Positions 6,620 through 15,502 are shown, numbered from the stretch's first letter. The stretch is 64,000 nt of DNA from Acidobacteriota bacterium (GCA_011526565.1 WYBL01000120.1:1-64000), one strand, 5' to 3'. Numbers and translations: made by a program. The notes: generated by a model from the letters alone, not told the origin.

Positions 6620-9600
6620 TCACGGGTGAACGACCGCCGCTCCGGGGTCCTGGGTCGCGGCCTGTTCGGCCATCTCCCGCACCTCGGAACGCCACTTCCA
6701 CAACAGGTAGATGGCCGGATAGACCAGCAGTTCGAGCAGGAACGAGGTCGCGAGGCCGCCGACCATCGGCGCCGCGACCCGCTTCATCACGTCGCTGCCG
6801 GCTCCGGTCGACCACATGATCGGCATCAGGCCCATCATCGCGGCGGCCACCGTCATCGCCTTCGGCCGCACGCGCTTGACGGCTCCGTGGACGATCGCCT
6901 CGTGCAGCTCGGCCAGGCTGCGCAGCCTGCCCTTGGCCTTCGCCTCCTCGTACGACAGGTCAAGGAAGAGCAGCATGAAGACGCCCGTCTCCGCGTCCAG
7001 ACCCATCAGCGCGATCATCCCGACCCAGGCGGCGATCGAGACGTTGTAGTCGAGAGCCCACATCAGCCAGACGGCCCCGATCGCCGAGAACGGCACCGCG
7101 AGCATGACGATCCCAGCCTTCACGCCGGACCGGGTGTTCATGTAGAGCAGCAGGAAGATGGTGAGGACGGTGATCGGCAGCACGAGCTTCAGCCGCTCGC
7201 GGACGCGGATCATGTTCTCGTACTGGCCGCTCCACTCGAGCGAGTAACCCGGCTCGAGGCGGACCTTGGCAGCGACCACAGCCTTGGCCTCGTCGACGTA
7301 GCCGCCGATGTCGCGGCCCGCCATGTCGACGAAGACGTAGCCCGCCAGCAGCCCGTTCTCGTTGCGGATCATCGCGGGGCCGGTCGTCATCTTCAGGTCG
7401 GCGAGCTGCGACAGCGGGACCTGCGCGCCAGCCGGGGTCATGACCAGCACGCGGCCGAGCGCGTCGAGGTCGTCGCGCAGCTCGCGCGGGTAGCGGACGT
7501 TGATCGGGAAGCGGGCGCGGCCCTCGATCGTCGTGCTGACGTTCTCGCCGCCGACGGCGGACATGATCACGTCCTGGACCTCGGCCACGCTCAGGCCGTG
7601 TCGGGCCAGCGCCTCGCGCCGCAGCTCGAAGTCGACGAAGTAGCCGCCCGCGACGCGTTCCGCGTACACCGACCGGGTGCCGGGCACGTCGCGCAGCGCG
7701 GCTTCGATCGCCTGGCCGAGCGATTCGATCCGGGCGAGGTCCGCGCCGTAGATCTTGATCCCGATCGGAGTGCGGATGCCGGTGGTCAGCATGTCGATCC
7801 GGGCCTTGATCGGCATGGTCCAGGCGTTGGTGGTGCCGGGGATCTGGAGGGCTTTGTCCAGCTCGGTGACCAGGTCCTCCCACGAGATGCGGTCCGGCCA
7901 GACACGGCGGAAGACCAGGTCGCTCAGCCACTCCGGCGACCACGCGGAGTACCAGCGTTGCTTCGGCCGCCACTGGTCGTGCGGCTTGAGCACGACCGTC
8001 GTCTCCATCATCGAGAACGGCGCGGGATCGGTCGAGGTCTCGGCCCGTCCCGCCTTTCCGAACACGCTCTCGACCTCGGGGAAGGCGGCCAGGATGCGGT
8101 CCTGAGTCTGCAGGACGCGGCTGGCCTCGGTCACCGACAGCCCCGGCAGCGTGGTCGGCATGTAGAGGATCGTCCCCTCGTTCAGCGGCGGCATGAACTC
8201 GTGGCCGAGCTTCAGGTACACCGGGATCGTGGTCGCGACGAGCAACAGGGCCACGGCGATCGTCGATCGCGGGTGGCGCAACACCAGCCGGCAGGCCGGC
8301 TCGTAGATGCGAAACAGCAGGCGGCTGATCGGGTGCCGCTCTTCCGGGTAGTAGCGGCCGACGGTCACCTGGTTGAACAGGTAGCTGAGCCAGCGCGGGC
8401 GGAAGTGAACCCAGTCCATGCGCGTGAAGAGCATGCGCAGCGCCGGGTCGAGAGTCAGCGCCAGGCCGGCGGCAATGAACATGGCCAGGTTCTTCGTCCA
8501 CGCCAGCGGCCGGAACAGGCGGCCCTCCTGGTCGACCAGGGTGAAGATCGGCAGGAACGCCACCGCGATCACGAGCAGCGAGAAGAAGACGGAGGGGCCG
8601 ACCTCGAGCAGGGCGTCCAGCCGCACCTTGTGGAAGTCGCCCTGGCGGCCCCCGTGCTCCCACAGCTCGAGCTTCTTGTAGGCGTTCTCTACCTCGACGA
8701 TGGCGCCGTCGACGAGCACGCCGATCGAGATGGCGATGCCGGCGAGCGACATGATGTTCGAGGAGATGCCCATCACGCTCATCGGGATGAAGGCCAGCAG
8801 CACCGAGACCGGGATGGTGATGATCGGCACGATCGCGGACGGGATGTGCCAGAGGAAGACCAGGATCACGAGACTGACGATCACCATCTCGAGCACGAGC
8901 TCGTGCTTGAGGGTGTCGATCGATCGCTGGATCAGGTCCGAGCGATCGTAGGTGGTGACGACCCGCACGCCAGCGGGCAGCGACGGTTTCGCCTCTTCGA
9001 GCCGCCGCTTGACGCGGTCGATGACGGCCCTCGCGTTCTCGCCGTGACGCATCACCACGATCCCGCCGACGGCGTCGCCGCGGCCGTCGAGGTCGCTGAC
9101 TCCGCGCCGGATCTCCGGCCCCATCGCGACCTGGCCCACGTCCCTGAGCAACACGGGGGTGCCGCGCTCGTCCGTCTTCAGCACGACCTGCTCGAGGTCT
9201 TCCAGCCTGGCGACGTAGCCGCGGCCGCGCACCATGTACTCGCGCCCGGAGAACTCGATCAGGCGTCCGCCGACCTCGTTGTTGCTGCGCCGCACCGCCT
9301 CGGCGACGCGCATGATGTCGAGGTCGTAGGCCTTCAGCCGGTTGGGATCGACCGTCACCTGGTACTGCTGCACGAAACCACCGATCGAGGCGACCTCGGC
9401 AACGCCGGGAACCGACTGGAGGCGGTAGCGCAGGCTCCAGTCCTGGAAGGCGCGCAGGTCGGCCGCGGAGTGCTGGCCCGAGTCGTCCACCAGCGCGTAC
9501 TGGTAGACCCAGCCCACGCCGGTGGCATCCGGCCCGAGTTCGGTCTTCACTCCCGAGGGTAGGAGCGGCTGGATCTTGCTCAGGTACTCGAGGACCCGGC

Positions 9601-9919
9601 TCCGGGCCCAGTACAGGTCGGTGCCGTCCTGGAAGATGACGTAGACGTAGCTGAACCCGAAGTCGGAGAAGCCGCGGATGACCTTCACGCCGGGCGCGCC
9701 CAGCAATGCCGTGACGATCGGGTACGTGACCTGATCCTCGATGATGTCGGGGGAGCGGTCCCAGCGCGAGTACACGATCACCTGGGTGTCCGACAGGTCG
9801 GGGATGGCGTCCACAGGAATGTGGTTGACCGTGTAGATGCCGTAGGCGACCACGACCGCGGTGATCATCAGGACCAGCAGGCGGTTGGTGGCGCTGAAGC
9901 GGATGATGGAGTGGATCAT
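6620..9919 (-). CDS. cusA: CusA-type heavy-metal efflux RND permease (Cu/Ag)
   Basis: A 1099-residue inner-membrane proton/metal antiporter of the HME-RND family, forming a trimer with the membrane fusion protein and TolC encoded upstream. Twelve membrane segments in the RND pattern are visible, with two large periplasmic loops. Proton-relay region: IGVLVDGAIVEVEN at residues 399-412 (Asp404). The three methionines that bind Cu(I)/Ag(I) in E. coli CusA are all present in equivalent contexts: M587 in ILYMPTTLPG, M637 in APFSMMETT and M710 in RIDMLTTGIRTPIG. This supports Cu/Ag rather than Zn/Co/Cd as substrate. It is about 50 residues longer than E. coli CusA. The ATG at 9919 has GAGGTG upstream, which overlaps the CusB stop codon, and it is followed immediately by an unknown gene. 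Confidence 0.95.
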   Translation of the reverse strand: MIHSIIRFSATNRLLVLMITAVVVAYGIYTVNHIPVDAIPDLSDTQVIVYSRWDRSPDIIEDQVTYPIVTALLGAPGVKVIRGFSDFGFSYVYVIFQDGTDLYWARSRVLEYLSKIQPLLPSGVKTELGPDATGVGWVYQYALVDDSGQHSAADLRAFQDWSLRYRLQSVPGVAEVASIGGFVQQYQVTVDPNRLKAYDLDIMRVAEAVRRSNNEVGGRLIEFSGREYMVRGRGYVARLEDLEQVVLKTDERGTPVLLRDVGQVAMGPEIRRGVSDLDGRGDAVGGIVVMRHGENARAVIDRVKRRLEEAKPSLPAGVRVVTTYDRSDLIQRSIDTLKHELVLEMVIVSLVILVFLWHIPSAIVPIITIPVSVLLAFIPMSVMGISSNIMSLAGIAISIGVLVDGAIVEVENAYKKLELWEHGGRQGDFHKVRLDALLEVGPSVFFSLLVIAVAFLPIFTLVDQEGRLFRPLAWTKNLAMFIAAGLALTLDPALRMLFTRMDWVHFRPRWLSYLFNQVTVGRYYPEERHPISRLLFRIYEPACRLVLRHPRSTIAVALLLVATTIPVYLKLGHEFMPPLNEGTILYMPTTLPGLSVTEASRVLQTQDRILAAFPEVESVFGKAGRAETSTDPAPFSMMETTVVLKPHDQWRPKQRWYSAWSPEWLSDLVFRRVWPDRISWEDLVTELDKALQIPGTTNAWTMPIKARIDMLTTGIRTPIGIKIYGADLARIESLGQAIEAALRDVPGTRSVYAERVAGGYFVDFELRREALARHGLSVAEVQDVIMSAVGGENVSTTIEGRARFPINVRYPRELRDDLDALGRVLVMTPAGAQVPLSQLADLKMTTGPAMIRNENGLLAGYVFVDMAGRDIGGYVDEAKAVVAAKVRLEPGYSLEWSGQYENMIRVRERLKLVLPITVLTIFLLLYMNTRSGVKAGIVMLAVPFSAIGAVWLMWALDYNVSIAAWVGMIALMGLDAETGVFMLLFLDLSYEEAKAKGRLRSLAELHEAIVHGAVKRVRPKAMTVAAAMMGLMPIMWSTGAGSDVMKRVAAPMVGGLATSFLLELLVYPAIYLLWKWRSEVREMAEQAATQDPGAAVVHP

Positions 9920-9928
9920 CGCTGCACC

Positions 9929-11329
9929 TCAGTGGCCCGCGTGGGCGGCCGGAGCGGCCATCTGGGCGAGGGCCGCCCGGAGGCTGGACTCCGAATCAAG
10001 CAGGAAGTTGGCGGAGACCACCACCCGGTCTCCCTCCCCCAGGCCGCTGCGAACGTGCACGCCTGACTCGGTACGGCCGCCCACCTGCACCTCACGCGGC
10101 TCCAGCACGCCTCCTTCACGGTCGACGAAGACCAGGGTCCGGGTGCCGGAGCGCACGAGCGCCGTCTCGGGCACGATCAGCCCGCGGCCGACGCCGGCCT
10201 CCAGCACGACGTCCGCAAACATCTCGGGCTTGAGGCGGTCGTCGCGGTTGTCGACCTCAACGCGGACCTTGACGGTGCGCGTCTTTTCCTCGACCGCGGG
10301 CGCGATCCAGGTGACCGTGCCGCGCCACTTGCGCTCCGGGATGTAGGCGATCGAGAGCTCCGCTTGCATGCCGAGGCGCACGGCTGGGAGGTCGGCCTCG
10401 TAAACGTCGGCCAGCACCCACAGGTGGGACAGATCGGCGATGTCGAACAGCGGGTCGGAGGGCATCACCCGCATGCCCTGCAGGGCGGTCTTCCCGACGA
10501 CGTAGCCCTCGACCTCGGCGTACAGGTCGAGGGTCCGTCGGACGGTGCCGCTCCGCTCGAGCGCGTCGACGTCTTCGGCGCGAATGTCCCACAACAGCAG
10601 CCGCCGGCGGGCCGCCGCGACGAGGTCCTGGCCCCCTTTGACCACGGACGGAACCTCGGCCCCCGACAGGCGCTCTTCGGCGCGCATGGCCAGCAGGTAC
10701 TCTTCCTGCGTGGCGACGAGCTCCGGGCTGTAGATCGAGGCGAGCGGTTCGCCCTTGCGAACCTTCTTCCCCACGAAGTCGACGTACAGCTTTTCGACGT
10801 AGCCCTCGAACTTGGTGTGGACGTGGTGCAGTCGCCGTTCGTCAGGAGCGACGCGGCCCACGGTCCGGATCGGCCGCGCCAGGCTGCCCACGCGGACCGG
10901 CTCCGACCGCAGACCGAGGACCTGCCGGCGCTCGGCCGAGAGGGTCACCGTGGCTCGCCCGGGCACAGCGCCGGCGCCGGCCAGCTCGTCCTCGTAGACG
11001 GGGACGAAGTCCATGCCCATGGAGTCCTTGGCCGGCACGTCGGACCTCACGGAGGGATCCATCGGCGATCGGTAGTAGGCGACCTTGCGCTCGCCGGTCG
11101 CGGCCGGGGCGGCCGCGGCCTTGTCCTCGAGCGGAACCAGCCGCATGCCGCAGATCGGGCAGTCGCCCGGCTTGTCCGAGACGTAGGTGGGATGCATGGG
11201 GCAGTGATAGCGCGCGGACTGCTCGGAGCGGCCGGCTGGTTCGGGCTGGCGCTGGCACGCCGTCGTCATCGCTCCGCCCAGGGCCAGCAGGGCGACTGCC
11301 AACAGGAAGGTCTTGCGTGCGGCGGTCAT
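9929..11329 (-). CDS. cusB: CusB-like membrane fusion protein with two heavy-metal-binding domains
   Basis: A 466-residue lipoprotein-like periplasmic adaptor (signal peptide ending MTTAC, Cys25). Residues 41-66 form a YHCPMHP...GDCPICGMRLVP heavy-metal-binding domain, a metal-handing module found at the start of CusB and CopB-like proteins. A second, degenerate copy follows (YYRSPMDP...DSMGMDFVP, about 85-110) in which the Cys are lost but the Met remain. The rest is the usual hairpin, lipoyl, beta-barrel and membrane-proximal arrangement (GYVEKLYVDFVGKKVRKGEPL; LWVLADVYEADL; RTVKVRVEV). The ATG at 11329 has AAGGA upstream; a longer frame reaching 11809 runs over the TolC gene and is discarded. 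It sits between tolC and cusA in one operon. Confidence 0.93.
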   Translation of the reverse strand: MTAARKTFLLAVALLALGGAMTTACQRQPEPAGRSEQSARYHCPMHPTYVSDKPGDCPICGMRLVPLEDKAAAAPAATGERKVAYYRSPMDPSVRSDVPAKDSMGMDFVPVYEDELAGAGAVPGRATVTLSAERRQVLGLRSEPVRVGSLARPIRTVGRVAPDERRLHHVHTKFEGYVEKLYVDFVGKKVRKGEPLASIYSPELVATQEEYLLAMRAEERLSGAEVPSVVKGGQDLVAAARRRLLLWDIRAEDVDALERSGTVRRTLDLYAEVEGYVVGKTALQGMRVMPSDPLFDIADLSHLWVLADVYEADLPAVRLGMQAELSIAYIPERKWRGTVTWIAPAVEEKTRTVKVRVEVDNRDDRLKPEMFADVVLEAGVGRGLIVPETALVRSGTRTLVFVDREGGVLEPREVQVGGRTESGVHVRSGLGEGDRVVVSANFLLDSESSLRAALAQMAAPAAHAGH

Positions 11330-11340
11330 GGCATGTCCTT

Positions 11341-12675
11341 TCAGCGGCTCATCGAGCCCATGGCCGGCGCGTCGGCGGCGGCGGGTGGTGCTGCGGCTGC
11401 GGGTGCGCCAGGAGCCATCGCGGCCCCTCCCCGCTCCAGCGAGGCCTCGTCGAGGTCGATGCGCAGGCGCGCCTGCGCCTCGCGCAGGTCGAGCAAGCGG
11501 CTCCGGTCGGCGTACAGCGAGTTGAGGGCCTCCAGTACGGTCACGAACGGAACGCGTCCGGTCTGGTAGCTGGCTTGCGCGGCTTCGACGCTGCTCTCTC
11601 CCTGCCGGACGATGCCGCCGGCATAGAGCGCCGCCGTTTGCCTTGCCGCGTCGAGCTCGGCGACGCGTTCGCGCGTGCGCTGGGTCAGGACCAGCTCGAC
11701 CGACTGCACACGCGCCTCGGTGGCGCGCGCGGCGGCTTCGGCTTCGGCCACCGCCGCCGCGCGCCGGGCTCGGCGCAGCGGGAGGTTCAAGCCCACGCTC
11801 GCCTGCCACATGGGGTCGAACCCGCCGCGGTTCATGTAGCCGCCCTGGACGAAGAAATCGGGCTTGTACTCGCGCCGCGCCAGGTCGACGGCGAGGCGGG
11901 CCCGCTGCGTGTCGAGGCGGGCAGCGGCCAGTTCAGGGCTCACTTGGAGGGCCGCCTGGATCGCGCGGTCCAGGTCGGGCGTCTCGGCGACGTCGGCGAG
12001 GTGGGCAGCGACCGGTACCGGCTCGCCAGCGGCGCGGCCGAGGAGCCGTTGGATCTCCGCCGTGCGGACTGCGCTTTCGGCCCTGCGCGCGAGGACGAAT
12101 TGGCCGTTGCGGGTCACCTCGACCTGGGTCCGCAGCACGTCCTGCTGGGTGCCCTGGCCCGCGGCGTAGCGGGCGCGGGCCACGGCCTCCACGTGGCGCC
12201 AGATCTCGCCCTGCTCGCGAACGAGAGCGAGCTGAGCTTCAGCCAGCACCAGGCCGTAGTAGGCGCGGCGCACGGCCGCGGCGATGGAGAGGCGCGCGCG
12301 GGCGACCTGGAGCTGGCTGCGATCGGCCTCCACCCGGGAGATGTCCGAACGCAGCCGGAGCTTTCCGGGGAACGGCAGGTCCTGGCTGGCCATCAGCGCG
12401 AGATTGGAGTCCGGCATGGTGCCGAGGCTCGGTTGCCAGCCTTCGTTGGTGTAACTGACCAACACTCGCGGGTCCGGCAGCGACGCGACTTGCACCGGGC
12501 GCTCCTTCGCCGCGCGCGCGGCCTCCTCGGCGGCCCGCAGGTCCGGGTTGTTCCGCAGCGCCTCCTGGACCAGGTCCTCCAGCAGTGAATCCGCCGGAGG
12601 CGCCGTCGCGTGAACGCCGGCCGCGAGCAAAGACACGCCGAGCCAGCAAGCCGATACGACACTCCTCTTGGACAT
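11341..12675 (-). CDS. TolC-family outer-membrane channel (CusC-like)
   Basis: A 444-residue outer-membrane efflux protein with a signal peptide (cleavage near VHATA) and the duplicated OEP repeat of long alpha-helices, seen as alternating Ala/Arg/Glu-rich heptads at about residues 30-210 and 225-415. Typical motifs include SLPDPRVLVS and DLPFPGKLR in the first half and GRVPFVTVLEALNSLY in the second. The C-terminal 30 residues are Ala/Pro/Met-rich. It is the first of the three efflux genes in this minus-strand operon and 12 bases precede the CusB start. There is no lipobox Cys, unlike E. coli CusC. Confidence 0.9.
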   Translation of the reverse strand: MSKRSVVSACWLGVSLLAAGVHATAPPADSLLEDLVQEALRNNPDLRAAEEAARAAKERPVQVASLPDPRVLVSYTNEGWQPSLGTMPDSNLALMASQDLPFPGKLRLRSDISRVEADRSQLQVARARLSIAAAVRRAYYGLVLAEAQLALVREQGEIWRHVEAVARARYAAGQGTQQDVLRTQVEVTRNGQFVLARRAESAVRTAEIQRLLGRAAGEPVPVAAHLADVAETPDLDRAIQAALQVSPELAAARLDTQRARLAVDLARREYKPDFFVQGGYMNRGGFDPMWQASVGLNLPLRRARRAAAVAEAEAAARATEARVQSVELVLTQRTRERVAELDAARQTAALYAGGIVRQGESSVEAAQASYQTGRVPFVTVLEALNSLYADRSRLLDLREAQARLRIDLDEASLERGGAAMAPGAPAAAAPPAAADAPAMGSMSR

Positions 12676-12789
12676 CGCAACTCCCGAGCAAGATCGAACC
12701 CTGGAATCTCGCCAGTGCTGGCCTCACGAGCCGCGCTGGCATTTGCAGAGATCAGTCGCGGCGGCCGGCGGCCAACGCGACGATCCGAA

Positions 12790-13152
12790 TCAGATCCTCA
12801 GCACGACCTGTCGGGGAGTTCGACACTGGATGGCCAGCGCTGGGTGCGAGAGCCGTTCGCGGGAGTGGGGGGCGGCCAGCCCGACGGCGTGCTGAACGCT
12901 TTCGTGCCCCGGCATCGCCGAGTCGGTGCTCAGCGTCGTCGTCGTGTCGGCCGTGGCCGAGTCGCAGCACGCAGGTGGCGCCTTGACCGAGGGAGTGCTG
13001 GCCGGATCGCAGCAGGTCGGTGTCGGGTGACACGCCCCTCGGGCCTCGAGATTCGTCGCCGGGCAACGGCAGGTCGCGGGTATACCCGATGCGATCAGGA
13101 GCGCCACGAGGCAGGTCGCCCAGAGCCGGCGGCGAACGAGGCTGCGAATCAT
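12790..13152 (-). CDS. Small Cys-rich exported leader protein (CzcI-like) of the cus operon
   Basis: A 120-residue protein. The ATG at 13152 is preferred because GAGG lies eight bases upstream; a GTG at 13176 would extend it. A hydrophobic export signal (about residues 8-24) is followed by a Cys-rich core, C.C.......C....CC and CC, and a basic C-terminus ending PRQVVLRI. By size, export signal, metal-ligand richness and its place just before tolC it resembles CzcI, the small leader protein of the Cupriavidus czc operon, whose exact role is unclear. Two further leaders of this kind occur at 17815 and 26518, also immediately before efflux genes. Sequence identity between the three is low apart from the general pattern and the C-terminal LR(I/G). 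Confidence 0.6.
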   Translation of the reverse strand: MIRSLVRRRLWATCLVALLIASGIPATCRCPATNLEARGACHPTPTCCDPASTPSVKAPPACCDSATADTTTTLSTDSAMPGHESVQHAVGLAAPHSRERLSHPALAIQCRTPRQVVLRI

Positions 13153-13231
13153 GCTCACATCCTCACCGTCATGCACGCTCGGTGCCAGTGCGATCCGCGC
13201 AGATCGTGCCGCGATGCGAAAGGCGAGCGTC

Positions 13232-13271
13232 GAGGTCCGCGCGCGCCAGCGGAGCGACGAGCGCGGACCTC
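13232..13271 (-). terminator. Hairpin downstream of the NTF2-like gene
   Basis: A perfect 11-bp inverted repeat (GAGGTCCGCGC ... GCGCGGACCTC) with an 18-base loop begins three bases beyond the minus-strand stop at 13274. A T-rich run is present only on the plus-strand side (CTCTTTCATTT), so minus-strand termination would lack the usual U-tract. It separates the cytochrome/periplasmic operon from the cus operon. Confidence 0.5.
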
Positions 13272-13273
13272 TT

Positions 13274-13756
13274 TCATTTGGCCGGCGGCGCCGGTCGGCG
13301 CTTGCTGGACGTGTGGGAGTGGCGGATCTTCCAGGCCCCGCTCGCGTCCTTGACGAGGATCAGCGTCTCGAGGCCCCCGGCGTCCACATCGCGGTCGCCG
13401 ATGCGCGCCTGGAGGCGGTACTCCGCGGTGACGTAGGCCGAGCGGCCGTCGGCGCCCAGCGCGTGGGCCGCGACGTCGGAGTGGGTGAAGACCAGGCCCT
13501 CCATCTCCTTCAGCTCGGGACCGAGGTGATGGTCGCGGTAGGCGGCCCAGCCGAGATCGACGCTGCCCCCCTCGAAGATCGTCACTTCCGGGTGATAGAA
13601 GGGGGTCAGGCGCTCGACGTCGCGGCTGGCGAACGCCGTGTCGTAGGCCTTCAGCCAGGCCGCGACCTCGCCCGTGAGCGCGGGCGGGTCGGCCTGGGCA
13701 GGGGCGCAGAGGCTCAGCGTCGCCGCGAGCGCCAGGATCGACGAACGGTGATTCAT
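13274..13756 (-). CDS. Exported SnoaL/DUF4440-like (NTF2-fold) protein
   Basis: A 160-residue protein with a Sec signal peptide (cleavage near PAQAD) and an NTF2-like fold signature: AWLKAYDTAFASRDVERLTPFYHPE at the start, a central EMEGLVFTHSDV, and GAWKIRHSHTSSK at the end, as in DUF4440/SnoaL-like proteins used as periplasmic binding or enzyme domains. The substrate is unknown. The ATG at 13756 has GAGGAG upstream, 16 bases after the preceding gene. It is the last gene of a three-gene minus-strand unit with a cytochrome c and a His-tailed periplasmic protein. Confidence 0.8.
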   Translation of the reverse strand: MNHRSSILALAATLSLCAPAQADPPALTGEVAAWLKAYDTAFASRDVERLTPFYHPEVTIFEGGSVDLGWAAYRDHHLGPELKEMEGLVFTHSDVAAHALGADGRSAYVTAEYRLQARIGDRDVDAGGLETLILVKDASGAWKIRHSHTSSKRRPAPPAK

Positions 13757-13772
13757 CGCGGCTCCTCGCCGA

Positions 13773-14123
13773 TCAGTGCTTGTGAGGGTCCGCCGCGGGC
13801 TTGGCCGCGTCCATCTCGCCGACCTGCACCTCGACCGCGCGGATCGTCTTGCCCTCCTCGACCGTGGTCGCCACGACGCGGACCCCGGCGACCACGTCCT
13901 TGAGCGTCGCGGCGCTCTTGCCCTTCATGAACTGCGTCTTGTCGTCGCAGGTCAGGATCACGGTCTTGCCCTCGGTCGTCTTCACCTCGACGTGGGCGAC
14001 CTTCTCCACGTGGACCTGGGCGACGGTGCCCATCACCTTGTGCTGATGGCCCTCGTGGGCCTGGACGTTCCCGGCGGCGGCGAAGAGTGCGATCCACGAC
14101 AGGACGGCGACGGCCTTGCGCAT
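13773..14123 (-). CDS. Small periplasmic His-tailed protein (DUF5666-like)
   Basis: A 116-residue exported protein with a signal peptide ending VQAHEG. The mature N-terminus is HEGHQHK and the C-terminus DPHKH, so both ends could bind metal. The middle part forms a small all-beta domain (VMGTVAQVHVEKVAHVEVKT, TVILTCDDKTQFMKG, VRVVATTVEEGKTIRAVEVQVG) similar in pattern to DUF5666/OB-like periplasmic proteins. It has a single Cys in LTCDDKT. It has a consensus ribosome site AAGGAGG ten bases before the ATG. It lies between the cytochrome and NTF2-like genes and is probably co-expressed with them. Confidence 0.75.
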   Translation of the reverse strand: MRKAVAVLSWIALFAAAGNVQAHEGHQHKVMGTVAQVHVEKVAHVEVKTTEGKTVILTCDDKTQFMKGKSAATLKDVVAGVRVVATTVEEGKTIRAVEVQVGEMDAAKPAADPHKH

Positions 14124-14139
14124 GGCGCTGCGACCTCCT

Positions 14140-14754
14140 TCAGTGCCCCGCGTGTGACGAGGGAGGAGCCGGGGCGATGTCGCCTCCCTCCAGGAACCGC
14201 CGCTCGGCCTCGGCCGCCTCCCAGTCGCGCCGGCCGCGCGGGTTGAACTCGCGCATTTCGGCCAGCTCCTCGGGAGTCAGCTTCGGCAGGTGGCGGATGA
14301 AGTGGACGAGCTCCCAGGTCGTCTCGTCGTCCGCGGGCGTGTCTTCGCCCCAGGCCGGCATGCCGGTCAGGCGGACGCCGTTCTTGATGATCCAGAACAG
14401 GTGCCCGTCCGGCAGCGCCTGGGTGTCGCTCAGCAGCATGTCGGGCGCCTTGGGGTAGAGGTTGCGGCCGAGCGTCGTCTGCCCGCGGCCGTCGTTGCCG
14501 TGGCACGAGGCGCAGTGGTCGGCGAAGTGCGCGCGGGCCCGGGCCAGCACGGCAGGCGTGAGCGCGACCGGGTTGCGGGCGTCGCGATGCGCGCTCGGGA
14601 TGCTGAAGTTCCGCAGCCGCCGGGCGACGAAGGCCTCGACCGCGGTGGGCTCGTCGCGGGCGCTGAAGCCCGCCGATACGAGGAACCCCAGCCCCGCCAG
14701 CCCGGCCCCCGCACCCATCAGCACCGCCCATCCGGCCTTCGCAGCCCGCGTCAT
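14140..14754 (-). CDS. Membrane-anchored monohaem cytochrome c
   Basis: A 204-residue protein with an uncleaved N-terminal hydrophobic anchor (about residues 8-30), then a class I cytochrome c domain: haem-binding CASCH at 81-85 (ADHCASCHGNDGRG) and the axial Met132 in GMPAWG, with TWELVHFIRHLPKLTPEE as the C-terminal helix. The tail ends PSSHAGH. It would carry one c-type haem in the periplasm as an electron carrier; its partner is not encoded nearby. The ATG at 14754 is divergent from the response regulator at 14834, sharing an 79-base intergenic region. Confidence 0.92.
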   Translation of the reverse strand: MTRAAKAGWAVLMGAGAGLAGLGFLVSAGFSARDEPTAVEAFVARRLRNFSIPSAHRDARNPVALTPAVLARARAHFADHCASCHGNDGRGQTTLGRNLYPKAPDMLLSDTQALPDGHLFWIIKNGVRLTGMPAWGEDTPADDETTWELVHFIRHLPKLTPEELAEMREFNPRGRRDWEAAEAERRFLEGGDIAPAPPSSHAGH

Positions 14755-14833
14755 GGGCGAGAAAGCTACAGGGTCAACGTTAGAGGCACATTAGGCGGCC
14801 CAGCCGTACCATTCCCCTCGAAATGGGGCGGGC
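14755..14833. promoter_or_regulatory. Divergent promoter region with possible response-regulator direct repeat
   Basis: This short region separates the divergent cytochrome and response-regulator genes and must hold both promoters. It contains a direct repeat TTAGAGGC (14780) and TTAGGCGGC (14791) spaced 11 bases apart, about one helical turn, which is the arrangement bound by OmpR-family regulators as tandem dimers. It may be an autoregulatory operator for the adjacent regulator. No convincing -35/-10 pair stands out. Confidence 0.4.
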
Positions 14834-15502
14834 GTGAGAATCCTGGTGGTCGAGGACGATCCGCGGCTGTCGGCGCTGCTGCGGCAGGGCCTGCGCGAGC
14901 AGGGCTTCGTCGTCGACGTGGCGCACGAGGCGAAGCTGGGCCTCGAGCTGGCCACCTCTGGCGACTACGGCGTGCTGGTGCTGGACGTGATGCTGCCCGG
15001 GCGCAGCGGTTTCGACCTGCTGCGCGACCTGCGCGCGGCCGGCAGCCGTCTGCCGGTGCTCGTCCTGTCGGCGCGCTCCGCGGTCGAGGACCGCGTCCGG
15101 GGCCTCGATCTGGGCGCGGACGACTACCTCGCCAAGCCGTTCGACTTCGCCGAGCTGCTGGCGCGACTGCGCGCCATCACCCGCCGGCCCGACGTCGAAC
15201 CGCGCACCGTCCTGCGCGTCGCCGACCTGGAGCTCGACCCGGCGCGGCACGAGGTGCGCCGCGGCGGACAGCGGGTGGAGCTGACGGCCCGCGAGTTCGC
15301 CCTGCTCGAGTACCTGATGCGGAAGGCGGGCATGGTGCTGACGCGCGACATGATCCTCGACCAGGTCTGGGGCATCGAGTACGACGGCGGGTCGAACCTG
15401 GTCGAGGTCTACGTCAACTACCTGCGGCGCAAGGTCGATCCGGGCCACGAGCTGATCCACACGGTGCGCGGCCTCGGCTACACGCTGCGGGAGGCGGAGT
15501 GA
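14834..15502 (+). CDS. OmpR-family response regulator (CusR/CopR-like)
   Basis: A 222-residue regulator: receiver domain (residues 1-115) with acidic pair E7/D8/D9, phospho-acceptor Asp51 in LVLDVMLPG, and conserved Lys101 in YLAKPF, followed by a winged-helix DNA-binding domain (about 127-220) with LTAREFALLEYL and the transactivation/recognition region ending VRGLGYTLR. The GTG at 14834 follows GGGGCGGG. Its stop overlaps the start of the histidine kinase (GTGA), so the two are coupled. Its position among copper and other metal efflux genes suggests it controls them, as CusRS/CopRS do, but its target is not proven by sequence. Confidence 0.93.
   Translation: MRILVVEDDPRLSALLRQGLREQGFVVDVAHEAKLGLELATSGDYGVLVLDVMLPGRSGFDLLRDLRAAGSRLPVLVLSARSAVEDRVRGLDLGADDYLAKPFDFAELLARLRAITRRPDVEPRTVLRVADLELDPARHEVRRGGQRVELTAREFALLEYLMRKAGMVLTRDMILDQVWGIEYDGGSNLVEVYVNYLRRKVDPGHELIHTVRGLGYTLREAE

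Noticed and set aside
6626..9562. A 978-residue plus-strand open frame opposite cusA
   Set aside because: It is the antisense of a well-supported RND gene, made open by high GC; its composition (repetitive His, Asp, Arg, Gln) is not that of a protein and no start site or domain is seen.
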